Source: Paenibacillus lactis (GTDB taxonomy: Bacteria > Bacillota > Bacilli > Paenibacillales > Paenibacillaceae). Taken from it: 64,000 bases of DNA. Made by a program: the position numbers and the translations under genes. This document shows positions 25,278 through 33,174 of the stretch, in pieces (within the stretch, counting starts at the first letter, position 1; the number at the start of each line of letters is the position of its first letter). The stretch covers positions 186,001 through 250,000 of the forward strand of contig NZ_JAGGKI010000002.1 of NCBI RefSeq assembly GCF_017873605.1, in the 5' to 3' direction. The notes beneath the pieces were generated by a model that worked only from the letters and a program-made list of their open reading frames with translations, did not search any database and had not been told where the DNA came from.

Positions 25278-27026
25278 ATGTTCTTGGAAGCCATTTATCA
25301 TCGCCCGCGCAAAAACTGGTCCTACGCCTATGACGGAACGACCGTCCACCTCAGAATCCGTACGAAAAAGGATGATCTCACCGAAGTCTACGCGCTTGCC
25401 GGCGATAAATACATGTGGGATCAGACGATGGAATACATTCCGATGACCAAGCTGGCCACGGATGAGCTGTTCGACTATTGGGAGTGCGAGGCTACGCCGC
25501 CATACCGCCGCCTGAAATACGGCTTCCTGCTCCAGAAGGGGCAGGAGAAGCGCTGGATGACGGAATATGACTTCCTGACGGAGCCGCCGGCTAATCCGGA
25601 TCGTCTGTTCGAGTACCCGTTCATTAACCCGGATGACGTATTCCAGCCGCCGGCTTGGGTGAAGGACGCCGTATTCTATCAGATTTTCCCTGAGCGTTTC
25701 GCAAACGGCGACCCGGGCAACGATCCGGAAGGCGCACTGCCATGGGGAAGCGCAGAGCCGACGCCGAACAACTTCTTCGGCGGTGACCTCCAAGGGGTGA
25801 TCGATCATTTGGATCATCTGAGCGAGCTTGGCGTCAACGCGATCTATTTCACGCCGCTGTTTAAGGCAACGACCAACCATAAATACGATACGGAAGACTA
25901 TTTGGAAATCGACCCTCAGTTCGGGGATAAAGATACGCTGAAGAAGCTGGTGGACCTGTGCCACGCGCGGGGGATCCGCGTCCTGCTGGATGCGGTCTTC
26001 AACCATTCCGGCAGAACGTTCGCGCCATTCGTGGACGTGCAGAAGAACGGTGAAAAATCGAAATACAAGGACTGGTTCTATATCCGTTCCCTGCCGCTTG
26101 AAGTGGTGGACGGCATCCCGACATACGATACCTTCGCCTTCGAGCCGCTCATGCCGAAGCTGAACACGGAGAATCCGGAGGTGCGGGCTTACCTCCTGAA
26201 GGCTGCCGAATACTGGATCAAAGAGACAGGCATCGACGGCTGGCGCCTGGACGTTGCCAACGAGGTCGGACACAGCTTCTGGCGCGAATTCCGTCAGGTC
26301 GTGAAAAAAGCCAATCCTGACGCCTACATCCTGGGTGAAGTATGGCACGAGTCCTCCATCTGGCTCGAAGGGGACCAGTTCGACGCCGTCATGAACTATC
26401 CGTTCACGAATGCGGTGCTGGACTTCTTCATTAACCGCACTGCGGATGCGGAGAAGTTCTCCTTCATGCTGGGCAAGCAGCTTGCGGGCTACCCGAGACA
26501 GGCAAGCGAAGTGATGTTCAATCTGCTGGACAGCCACGATACCGCGAGACTGCTGACACAGGCCGGCGGCGACAAGCGCCTGATGAAGCTTGCGGCCATG
26601 TTCCAGTTCACTTATTTCGGCACCCCTTGCATTTACTATGGCGACGAAATCGGCATGGACGGCGGACACGATCCGGGCTGCCGCAAATGCATGGAGTGGG
26701 ATGAGACCAAGCACGACAAGGATCTGTTCACGTTCTACCAGACCCTCATCAAGCTGCGTAAGTCCCATCCGGCGCTGCGCACAGGCTCCTTCAAGTTCCT
26801 GCAGGCGGAGAAGAACGGCGGCAAGCTTGCCTACCTGCGGGAGGACGACAACGAAACGATCATCGTGGCGGTCAACAACGATAGAGCCGGCAATACCATT
26901 TCCTTGCCTGTGCAGCACCAGCAATGGACCAACCTGTGGAACGGTCAATCGCTTAGCGCGAAGCAAGGGCAGCTGACCGTGAAGCTGCCTGCGTACGGGT
27001 TTGCGATTTTGAAGGCCCAGCAATAA
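25278..27026 (+). CDS. neopullulanase / cyclomaltodextrinase-type GH13 alpha-glucanase
   Basis: A 582-residue cytoplasmic GH13 enzyme of the neopullulanase/maltogenic amylase/cyclomaltodextrinase group. The N-terminal domain (about 1-120) is CBM34-like, with the typical start MFLEAIYHRPRKNWSYAYD. The barrel has VFYQIFPERFANGDPGND, nucleophile Asp near 325 in DGWRLDVANE, acid Glu near 354 in GEVWHE, and Asp near 420 in LLDSHDT. A small beta domain ends the protein. There is no signal peptide, so it hydrolyses imported maltodextrins, cyclodextrins or pullulan fragments to maltose/panose. Glucose units then suit the maltose phosphorylase encoded 20 kb away. GGGAGG precedes ATG 25278. Confidence 0.93.
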   Translation: MFLEAIYHRPRKNWSYAYDGTTVHLRIRTKKDDLTEVYALAGDKYMWDQTMEYIPMTKLATDELFDYWECEATPPYRRLKYGFLLQKGQEKRWMTEYDFLTEPPANPDRLFEYPFINPDDVFQPPAWVKDAVFYQIFPERFANGDPGNDPEGALPWGSAEPTPNNFFGGDLQGVIDHLDHLSELGVNAIYFTPLFKATTNHKYDTEDYLEIDPQFGDKDTLKKLVDLCHARGIRVLLDAVFNHSGRTFAPFVDVQKNGEKSKYKDWFYIRSLPLEVVDGIPTYDTFAFEPLMPKLNTENPEVRAYLLKAAEYWIKETGIDGWRLDVANEVGHSFWREFRQVVKKANPDAYILGEVWHESSIWLEGDQFDAVMNYPFTNAVLDFFINRTADAEKFSFMLGKQLAGYPRQASEVMFNLLDSHDTARLLTQAGGDKRLMKLAAMFQFTYFGTPCIYYGDEIGMDGGHDPGCRKCMEWDETKHDKDLFTFYQTLIKLRKSHPALRTGSFKFLQAEKNGGKLAYLREDDNETIIVAVNNDRAGNTISLPVQHQQWTNLWNGQSLSAKQGQLTVKLPAYGFAILKAQQ

Positions 27027-27050
27027 TTCATATTCTACAATAAGAGATGC

Positions 27051-27096
27051 AGCTCCCTTCGAGCGCCGTGCTTACGGCTCGGGGGGGAGCTTTTTG
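27051..27096 (+). terminator. terminator after the neopullulanase gene
   Basis: AGCTCCC and GGGAGCT close a GC-rich hairpin with an inner GAGC.../GCTC stem, followed by TTTTTG. Confidence 0.88.
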
Positions 27097-27165
27097 AATG
27101 CCGGCGCCCGTGGTTTCGGTGTCAATTTTTCGTTGATAGGTGATCGTATTCCTCTGTTTTTTCTA

Positions 27166-27194
27166 TTGACTAACCGGTCAACCAATAATAAAAT
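27166..27194 (+). promoter_or_regulatory. promoter with embedded TetR-type operator
   Basis: -35 TTGACT (27166-27171), 17-base spacer, -10 TAAAAT (27189-27194). The inverted repeat TTGACTAACCGGTCAA (27166-27181) covers the -35 and part of the spacer, so a bound repressor would block polymerase. The TetR regulator encoded second in the operon is the likely ligand. Confidence 0.8.
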
Positions 27195-27243
27195 AAACGC
27201 ATCGGCCGATCCATATTTCGGAAAATGAATGGAGGGTGTTCAC

Positions 27244-27999
27244 ATGGATTTGTATTACGAGATTCACGGCAAGGGGAAGCCGATCTTGATGATTCACAGC
27301 GGCGGCGCCGATTCGCGGGACTGGAGCCTCATCACGCCGTTGCTCCAAGATCGATTTCAAGTGATTGCGATGGACGGTAGAGGAATCGGCAACTCCCCTT
27401 CTCCTGTCGGGCAGCCCAACTATATTCTTGATGTACTGTCCCTGCTCGACCACCTTAACCTTCCGCAGGCCGCCATCGTCGGCCACTCCATGGGCGGCCA
27501 GATTGCCACCGAATTCGCGATCCATTATCCTGAAAGAGTATCGGAGTTAGTCCTGATCGCACCTGCCTTATCCGGCTATCCGTATTCCGATGAATTCCAG
27601 GACTATATGAAACACGTGGGCGAAGCCGCTCCGGACGTAGAGCTGATGATTGAGCGTTCGATCGGCGCCCCGTCCTATGAGGTGGCCAGGAACAGCCCCC
27701 AGCGGGAGCTCATGGTTGACATGCTGCGCCGCCATTTCTTGCGTACTTTTACGTGGCCTGCCGCCGCCTTTGCGCCGATCTGGCCGACGCCGCCTGCCTA
27801 CGAGCGGCTCGAAGAGATTCAGACCAGAACGCTATTCATCATCGGAGACCAGGAACTTCCTGATAACCTGCTGGTCGCCGAAAGCTTTCAGAGAGTTCCG
27901 GATATCCGATTCGTCAGGATAACAGGGGCCGATCATATGGTCACGCTGACTCATCCTGAAGCTGTATCTCAGCATATTACCGATTTTGTGGAGGACTGA
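27244..27999 (+). CDS. alpha/beta hydrolase
   Basis: A 251-residue soluble hydrolase. The oxyanion strand is ILMIHSGGADSRDWS, the nucleophile elbow GHSMGGQ carries the catalytic Ser, IIGDQELPDNLLV holds the acid, and GADHMVTLTHPEAV the catalytic His. The HSGG.D and MDGRGIGNS features match the esterase/haloperoxidase-like cytoplasmic hydrolases. The substrate is unknown. It begins behind a TetR-type operator and is followed after seven bases by a TetR gene, so the regulator probably induces it when its ligand appears. GGAGG lies eight bases before ATG 27244. Confidence 0.88.
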   Translation: MDLYYEIHGKGKPILMIHSGGADSRDWSLITPLLQDRFQVIAMDGRGIGNSPSPVGQPNYILDVLSLLDHLNLPQAAIVGHSMGGQIATEFAIHYPERVSELVLIAPALSGYPYSDEFQDYMKHVGEAAPDVELMIERSIGAPSYEVARNSPQRELMVDMLRRHFLRTFTWPAAAFAPIWPTPPAYERLEEIQTRTLFIIGDQELPDNLLVAESFQRVPDIRFVRITGADHMVTLTHPEAVSQHITDFVED

Positions 28000-28006
28000 A
28001 GGATTC

Positions 28007-28591
28007 ATGCCGCGGACACCTAGCGAGAACGAACGCATTCGACAAATGGCGAAAGCCAACATTTTGGAGGCCGCGATGGACTTGTTTATCCGCCAAGGCT
28101 ACCACGCCACCTCCATCAGCGATGTAGCCCGCCATGCCGGGATATCCAAAGGCCTTATGTATAATTACTTTCAAGGCAAGGAGGAGCTGCTCGCCACGAT
28201 GGTAACGGAACGCATCGGGGCCATCGCGCAAGTCATGCAGGATGCAGCTGCGCTCACCGAACCTATTGAGCAGCTGAAGTTCATTATCGGGCACGCGATC
28301 GACAGCGTCTACCAAAAGCCGGAGGAGCACCGGTTCTATCTCCATCTCCAGACTCAGCCCGAAGCTGATCAGGAGCTGATCAAGTACAGCAGGCTCCTCG
28401 TAGAGGAAGCGGCGCGGCAGTTCGAGCTCCAGTGCAGGATATTCGAGCGGCTCGGCGTCGCCGAACCGCGCAAGCGCTCGCTTTATTTTTCCTCTACGCT
28501 CCAAGGCATCATGCTCATGATCTCCACCTATCCCCAGCAATTTCCGATCGAGGAGATCAAGGCGCAGATGCTGGACGAATTCCGCCGCTAG
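28007..28591 (+). CDS. TetR/AcrR family regulator
   Basis: A 194-residue repressor. The helix-turn-helix region (about 12-60) reads NILEAAMDLFIRQGYHATSI then SDVARHAGISKGLMYNYFQGKEEL. The helical C-terminal half is a ligand and dimer domain. It follows the alpha/beta hydrolase by seven bases with GGAGGACTGAAGG as ribosome binding site, and the shared promoter carries a TTGAC/GTCAA inverted repeat. Local autorepression is inferred. Confidence 0.92.
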   Translation: MPRTPSENERIRQMAKANILEAAMDLFIRQGYHATSISDVARHAGISKGLMYNYFQGKEELLATMVTERIGAIAQVMQDAAALTEPIEQLKFIIGHAIDSVYQKPEEHRFYLHLQTQPEADQELIKYSRLLVEEAARQFELQCRIFERLGVAEPRKRSLYFSSTLQGIMLMISTYPQQFPIEEIKAQMLDEFRR

Positions 28592-28679
28592 CAACCCTAT
28601 TGCCGCCATACCGCTCTGTGCTGAAATGCAGTGGGCATGCTTCATCCATTGAAATGCCTGTGTTGTTTTCATGCTTTTG

Positions 28680-28688
28680 TGGTATACT
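28680..28688 (+). promoter_or_regulatory. extended -10 promoter of the candidate antitoxin RNA
   Basis: TGTGGTATACT gives an extended -10 (TGG then TATACT at 28683-28688). No good -35 is present. Transcription would start near 28695. Confidence 0.5.
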
Positions 28689-28710
28689 TTGGTTAAAGAT
28701 GCGTAAACTT

Positions 28711-28741
28711 AAAAAGCCGCGATGCTGGACACATCGCGACT
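28711..28741 (-). terminator. terminator of the toxin-like mRNA
   Basis: On the minus strand, CGCGATG, a 7-base loop, CATCGCG, then GCTTTTTAAG. In the plus direction there is no T-run, so it should act only on the minus-strand transcript. Confidence 0.7.
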
Positions 28742-28791
28742 TCTAACAAAGGCCGGTGGGCGACCACGGCGAGGATTTCACAATTCAATGA

Positions 28792-28838
28792 AAAGCCACC
28801 GGATAGCTAGGCGCCAACCTATTCCCGGTGGCTTTTCT
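28792..28838 (+). terminator. terminator of the candidate antitoxin RNA
   Basis: AAAAGCCACCGG and CCGGTGGCTTTT form a perfect 12-bp arm pair around a 23-nt loop. It works best on the plus strand (TTTTCTTG follows); on the minus strand it encloses the toxin stop codon. Confidence 0.8.
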
Positions 28839-28953
28839 TGTTTGGCCGCGATCGTTTCCGGGAGGCGTTAACTAAAGCATTCAGGCCAGTAATAATGCCG
28901 ACCAGCTTTAGCATTCCGTCCAGGAGCTTGAGCGTCAATTCAAGAAGGGACAC
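28819..28953 (-). CDS. 44-residue hydrophobic peptide with basic tail, candidate type I toxin
   Basis: Start GTG 28953, stop TAG 28819. Residues 1-30 are a hydrophobic or amphipathic helix (MSLLELTLKLLDGMLKLVGI then ITGLNALVNA); residues 31-44 are strongly basic (SRKRSRPNKKSHRE). This is the shape of small membrane toxins of type I systems. The ribosome binding site AAGGGGGTGA is almost perfect and lies in an ACCC-GAAA-GGGG hairpin, with CGGCG/CGCCG closing around it, so translation is probably gated by structure. An extended -10 TGGTATAAT lies 63 bases upstream. It matches no family I can name, and could be a chance frame, but the combined signals argue for a real gene. Confidence 0.55.
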   Translation of the reverse strand: MSLLELTLKLLDGMLKLVGIITGLNALVNASRKRSRPNKKSHRE

Positions 28954-29015
28954 GGCGTCACCCCCTTTCGGGTTAGCTTCGCCGCGTCACTCCCACCGGT
29001 TACTTTGTCTCTTCA

Positions 29016-29024
29016 ATTATACCA
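29016..29024 (-). promoter_or_regulatory. extended -10 promoter of the toxin-like gene
   Basis: On the minus strand TGGTATAAT (29024-29016), a perfect -10 hexamer with the TG extension. Expected start near 29009, giving a leader of about 55 nt. Confidence 0.65.
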
Positions 29025-29209
29025 TAATTCCCCTGGTAGAACTTTTATTTCCGTCGCTTGAACGCATAGGACCGTTTGTCGCTCATATCTTACCTGATTG
29101 ATACTATATTTCCCTCTTCCTTCATGCCATGAATGCGTTATGCTATGAATAGTATATAGGATGAAAAACTATCAAATTCAGCGAAGATATCTTTCAGGAG
29201 GACAACGAG

Positions 29210-30142
29210 ATGGCCATTCACTGGATCAAGCCCGATATTGCCGAATGCACCCGCCGGGGCATCGCCTACTTTACGTCGGAGCTGGAGATGATCAGCGGCC
29301 TGCCGTGCAAAATATACCGGATTACCGAGGAATTCGGCAGCCTGTCGGACCATATGCACGACTACTTCCAAATCTGGTACATCAGCCGGGGAGAGTTCGA
29401 CCACACCCTGTTCGGCCAGAAATACCGGATGACCCAGGGCAGCATATTCGTCCTTCCTCCCTACAGCGTGCACAGGGTTGAAATGCTTCCAGGAAAAGAG
29501 CTTGAAGTGCTCGGCTGCGAGTTTATGCCCGAGTTCATTAACGAGCATCTGCATGCCCGCACGGAAGAATCCGGCGGGTTCGACCAAGCCTTTATCGAGT
29601 CGTTCATGGTACCTGAAGACAAAATCCCGCTCAAAATCATGCTCTCCAGCAGCAGTGATCTTGCCGTCAGGGAGCTGATGACCGAGATGCTTGCCGAATT
29701 CGGACGGCGAGGCCCCCGCTTTGAGCTGCTGCTTAAGGCGAATCTGCTCAAGCTGCTTGGCATCCTGAGCCGGGAGCTGGAGGAGAACGGGGCCGCCGGA
29801 TTGACGGGTCCCAACAACCAGTATCGCGAGCCCATTATGAAGTCCATCGAGTTTATCCATAACCATTACGATAAGCCCCTCAGCCTGCAGGAGCTGTGTG
29901 CCGTCACGATGATGTCCCGGACGAACTTCTGCCGGCATTTCAAAGAGGTGACCGGCCGTACCTTCAGCCAGTATGTGACCAACTTCCGGGTCCGCATGGC
30001 GATGAGACTGCTCGCGCAGCCCGAGCTGACCGTCACGGAGGTATGCTATAAGGTGGGATTTAACGAGCTACCCTACTTTTGCCGCGTTTTCAAGAAATAT
30101 ACCGGCACCACCCCGGCTTACTATAAGAAGAACGCCTATTAG
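29210..30142 (+). CDS. AraC family transcriptional regulator
   Basis: A 310-residue regulator. The N-terminal half is a cupin sugar-sensing domain (about 20-130, with HMHDYFQIWYISRGEFDHTLFGQKYRM and FVLPPYSVHRVE). The C-terminal two helix-turn-helices (about 205-305) read FIHNHYDKPLSLQELCAVTM then MSRTNFCRHFKEVTG and VTEVCYKVGFNELPYFCRVF. It precedes two Gfo/Idh/MocA genes on the same strand and is their likely activator. CAGGAGGAC precedes the start. Confidence 0.92.
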   Translation: MAIHWIKPDIAECTRRGIAYFTSELEMISGLPCKIYRITEEFGSLSDHMHDYFQIWYISRGEFDHTLFGQKYRMTQGSIFVLPPYSVHRVEMLPGKELEVLGCEFMPEFINEHLHARTEESGGFDQAFIESFMVPEDKIPLKIMLSSSSDLAVRELMTEMLAEFGRRGPRFELLLKANLLKLLGILSRELEENGAAGLTGPNNQYREPIMKSIEFIHNHYDKPLSLQELCAVTMMSRTNFCRHFKEVTGRTFSQYVTNFRVRMAMRLLAQPELTVTEVCYKVGFNELPYFCRVFKKYTGTTPAYYKKNAY

Positions 30143-30312
30143 ATGGCAAGGGTTGTTTTCCTAACCTGAACAATAATCCAATAAATAAACACAATAGTGA
30201 AATCCGAATGCATGCAGCCCATGATATACTCTGTGCAAGAAATGAATGAAAGTTCAACTCGGCGTCATGATTATGCATGCCTTACCAAATCCACGATTTT
30301 GGAGGAGAACCG

Positions 30313-31395
30313 ATGAACAAAATTACAATTGCCGTCATTGGCTGCGGCACGATTGCCAACAGCGCTCATATTCCCGCCTACATAGCCAACGAAGATGCTG
30401 AAATCAAATACTTCTGTGACATTGCCCTGGACCGGGCGGAGGCTGCCGCTTCCAAATATGAATGCGGCCAAGCTGTTTCGGATTACCGTCAAGTGCTGAA
30501 CGATCCGGAGGTTGACGCTGTATCCATCTGCACACCGAATGATGTTCATGCCTCGATCGCCATCGACTGCCTGCGGGCCGGCAAGCACGTATTATGCGAA
30601 AAGCCTGCAGCACGGACCTATGCCGAAGCACTCGAGATGCAGAAGGTTCAGCACGAGACCGGCAAGACGCTCAATATCGGGGTTGTGAACCGTTATAATG
30701 AAAGCGTTAACCGTATCAAGAACATGATCCAAAACGGCGAGCTCGGCGAGCTGTACCATGTCTATGCCAGCTTCCGTGCCCACCGCTCCATCCCGGGTCT
30801 CGGCGGCGCATTTACGACGAAGGCGATCGCCGGCGGCGGCGCGCTGATCGACTGGGGCGTTCATTTCCTGGATGTCGTCATGTACTGCACCGGCGATCCG
30901 AAGCCGCAAACCGTTTCCGGCCAGGCTTACTGCAAGCTCGGTAAGGATATGGAGGACTACACCTTCCTCAAGATGTGGGCAGGCCCGCCGAAATACGATG
31001 GCACATATGACGTCGACGATTTCGTTACGGCCCTCATTCGGACGGAAGGTCCTACGATCTCCTTAAACGGAGCGTGGGCGCAAAATATCGGAGCCGAAGA
31101 AATGTTCATCGACTTCCTGGGCGACAAAGGCGGCATCCGTCTGAAATACGGGGCCGAGTTCACCTTCTATACCGCGAAGGACGGCGCGCTGCTTGAAACG
31201 ACGCCGAAATTCAATATCGGCAACATGTTCCAGAACGAGATCGATGGCTTTATCCGCTCCATCCAGACCGGGGAGAAGCAGCCATCGCATATCGATACGG
31301 TCATTCTGTCCTCTCAGATCATCCAGGCGATCTATGATTCGTCCGACAAGGGAGCAGAGGTATCGCTTCAGCCCGTAGCCCAGAGCAGCAACTAA
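30313..31395 (+). CDS. Gfo/Idh/MocA family oxidoreductase
   Basis: A 360-residue NAD(P)-dependent sugar or inositol dehydrogenase. The Rossmann domain (about 1-120) has IAVIGCGTIANSAHIPAYIAN and the EKPAART motif with the conserved EKP lysine. The C-terminal alpha/beta domain includes GGGALIDWGVHFLDVVMYCTG, with the Asp-x-x-x-His (DWGVH) pair of the active site. The substrate is not identifiable. It lies between an AraC regulator and a second Gfo-like gene, suggesting a small sugar-oxidation operon. GGAGGAG precedes ATG 30313, which is preferred to the upstream frame start. Confidence 0.92.
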   Translation: MNKITIAVIGCGTIANSAHIPAYIANEDAEIKYFCDIALDRAEAAASKYECGQAVSDYRQVLNDPEVDAVSICTPNDVHASIAIDCLRAGKHVLCEKPAARTYAEALEMQKVQHETGKTLNIGVVNRYNESVNRIKNMIQNGELGELYHVYASFRAHRSIPGLGGAFTTKAIAGGGALIDWGVHFLDVVMYCTGDPKPQTVSGQAYCKLGKDMEDYTFLKMWAGPPKYDGTYDVDDFVTALIRTEGPTISLNGAWAQNIGAEEMFIDFLGDKGGIRLKYGAEFTFYTAKDGALLETTPKFNIGNMFQNEIDGFIRSIQTGEKQPSHIDTVILSSQIIQAIYDSSDKGAEVSLQPVAQSSN

Positions 31396-31428
31396 CCCAG
31401 TTCGAAACGTCAGGGAGGCATAGGTTTT

Positions 31429-32286
31429 ATGAAAAAAATCGGATTTGTCGATCTGCATCTCGACCAGTTCCATGCGAATAAATATCCCGGTTGGATTGAG
31501 CAGGCAAGCAACGGAACCATGAAAGTCGTCTGCGCCTACGGCAAACAGGACAAAGAAGGCGGCCTCACCAATGAAGCTTGGTGCAAGGAGAACGGGATCG
31601 AGCAGGTGCATTCCATCGAGGAGGTCGTTGAACGAAGCGACTATCTGATCGTTCTGTCCCCGGACCATCCCGAGTACCATGAGGAGCTGTCGCAGCTGCC
31701 GCTGGCTTCCGGGAAGCCTACGTATATCGACAAAACGTTTGCGCCTGATCGCGAGACGGCCATCCGTCTGTTCGAGCTGGCCGCGAAGCATGGAACGCCG
31801 ATGTACTCGACCTCGGCGCTTCGCTTCGCCAGCGAGTATGCCGAGCTTGAACCCGCAGGGATTCAAACGATCAGCAGCTGGGGACCCGGTGCTTTCTCGA
31901 ATTATTCCATCCATCAGATCGAGCCGATCGTCCAGCTGATGGGCTCGAATCCGAAACGCGTCATGTTCACCGGAACCGAGGCGTCTCCCGCCCTGCTGAT
32001 CGACTTCGGCGAAGGACGCCAGGCTGCAGTGAACCACCTCGGGGACAATTGCCCATTTACGCTAGGTGTTCGTTACGACTCCGGCAGCTTCAAGCAGGCA
32101 ACGGCGAACTCCAACTTCTTCGGGGCGTTCATCGAAAATCTGGTGCACTTCTTCGAGACAGGCAAGCCTGCGGTCGATCCCGCCGAGACGATTGCCGTCA
32201 TTACGATCATCGAGTACGGGCTGAAGGCATCCACAACGCCGTATGTTTGGGTAGAGCTGCCGGTATTCGCGAACAACTTGCAGTAA
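31429..32286 (+). CDS. Gfo/Idh/MocA-like protein, short variant
   Basis: A 285-residue relative of the Gfo/Idh/MocA family. The nucleotide-binding start is degenerate (IGFVDLHLDQFHANKYPGWI instead of GxGxxG), but YLIVLSPDHPEYHEELSQLP, YIDKTFAPD (replacing EKP) and the SNYSIHQIEPIVQLMG helix match the fold. It is about 70 residues shorter than the neighbour. It may be a scaffold partner or an enzyme with altered cofactor binding. It follows the first Gfo gene by 33 bases with GGGAGG before the ATG, then a strong terminator. Confidence 0.8.
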   Translation: MKKIGFVDLHLDQFHANKYPGWIEQASNGTMKVVCAYGKQDKEGGLTNEAWCKENGIEQVHSIEEVVERSDYLIVLSPDHPEYHEELSQLPLASGKPTYIDKTFAPDRETAIRLFELAAKHGTPMYSTSALRFASEYAELEPAGIQTISSWGPGAFSNYSIHQIEPIVQLMGSNPKRVMFTGTEASPALLIDFGEGRQAAVNHLGDNCPFTLGVRYDSGSFKQATANSNFFGAFIENLVHFFETGKPAVDPAETIAVITIIEYGLKASTTPYVWVELPVFANNLQ

Positions 32287-32337
32287 AGCTTAACAGAATT
32301 TTGCATAGTTCATAGGGTTCATTTCCATCATGGAAAA

Positions 32338-32381
32338 ACAAGAGCTGTTCTTAGGACGCGTCCTCAAGAACAGCTCTTTTC
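32338..32381. terminator. bidirectional terminator after the Gfo/Idh operon
   Basis: AAGAGCTGTTCTT and AAGAACAGCTCTTTT form a perfect 13-bp stem around AGGACGCGTCCT, which is itself palindromic. It separates the operon from the converging ABC permease gene. Confidence 0.9.
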
Positions 32382-32438
32382 ATGTCGAGCAAGATTCCGT
32401 TTTGCGCAATTTCGGTCGGTTGGAGAGTCCTCCACGAG

Positions 32439-33173
32439 CTATATTTCCTTCCGCTGAAAATAGATAAGACCCGCGATAAAGAACAGCAGGAACCCGCCGA
32501 CCACCACCATCATCAGGCTTTCGAACGGCAGATTGAACGCTCCGAAGCCGGCCTGTCCCTGGGGCATCATGGCCAAAAACGGCTGAGCCCATGGATAATA
32601 CGGCGCATAGGTTTCCGAATTCGCCACGAGCATATTCGGAATCGTAAACACCACGTTCAGTGCCAGCGGAGCGGCAAAGCTGCTCCAAGCCGTGGACACG
32701 CCAAGCTGTAAGGCTGCGAGCGGCAGGCAGGCCACCCAGCCGCCAAGCAGGCTGCGTCCCATCATGTCCCACGGAATCGAAGCGTCGATCCCCTTGATCA
32801 TCCCTGCTCCCAGCACCGCTGCGAGGAACAGTGCCTGCACGACTGCGAGCAGCAGGCTGACTACGGTAAACTTCGCAAAATAAACCGCGCTGCGCGAGAC
32901 AGGCAGCACCAGCAGCTGCTTCCAGCCTCCGCCCGAATGCTCATACCGGCACACCATTGCGCTGAAAATCCCCGTCATGATGGGCAGAAAGAGCATCGCA
33001 TGCAGGATGCTCATTATGCCGACCAGCGCTTCCCAAGGCGCGATCGGATTCGATGAGCCTTCCACAATGCCAAGCAGCATAACCAGGGCCGCGCACATAA
33101 GAATCTGCACCCATAGTCTTGACTTCGATAATTTTAGCCACTCGCAGGACACCGCTCTTGTATAGGCCGTCAT
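32439..33173 (-). CDS. ABC transporter permease, lantibiotic-immunity type (second)
   Basis: A 244-residue permease with six membrane segments. The start TAYTRAVSCEWLKLSKSRLW, the WKQLLVLPVSRSAVYFAKFTVV stretch and an external PYYPWAQPFLAMMPQGQAGF loop match the MutE/EpiE/NukE-MutG class of immunity permeases. Together with the other permease and the ATPase it should expel a membrane-active peptide or antibiotic. ATG 33173 is chosen because it follows the previous stop directly; an ATG at 33185 overlaps the upstream gene. Drug specificity cannot be read from sequence. Confidence 0.85.
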   Translation of the reverse strand: MTAYTRAVSCEWLKLSKSRLWVQILMCAALVMLLGIVEGSSNPIAPWEALVGIMSILHAMLFLPIMTGIFSAMVCRYEHSGGGWKQLLVLPVSRSAVYFAKFTVVSLLLAVVQALFLAAVLGAGMIKGIDASIPWDMMGRSLLGGWVACLPLAALQLGVSTAWSSFAAPLALNVVFTIPNMLVANSETYAPYYPWAQPFLAMMPQGQAGFGAFNLPFESLMMVVVGGFLLFFIAGLIYFQRKEI

Positions 33174-33174
33174 C

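Larger units (their letters stand above)
28695..28838 (+). ncRNA. candidate type I antitoxin RNA, antisense to the toxin mRNA 3' region
   Basis: A predicted transcript of about 144 nt runs from the extended -10 near 28688 to the terminator at 28792-28838. It contains no plausible open frame with a ribosome binding site. It would be complementary over about 128 nt to the 3' part of the minus-strand toxin-like mRNA, including the last codons. Convergent, 3'-overlapping toxin and antitoxin RNAs are the arrangement of txpA/RatA and bsrG/SR4 in Bacillus. Both ends are inferred from sequence signals only. Confidence 0.5.

Noticed and set aside
25272-27023. A 583-codon minus-strand open frame
   Set aside because: It lies exactly opposite the neopullulanase and has no ribosome binding site or recognisable domain; it results from codon bias.
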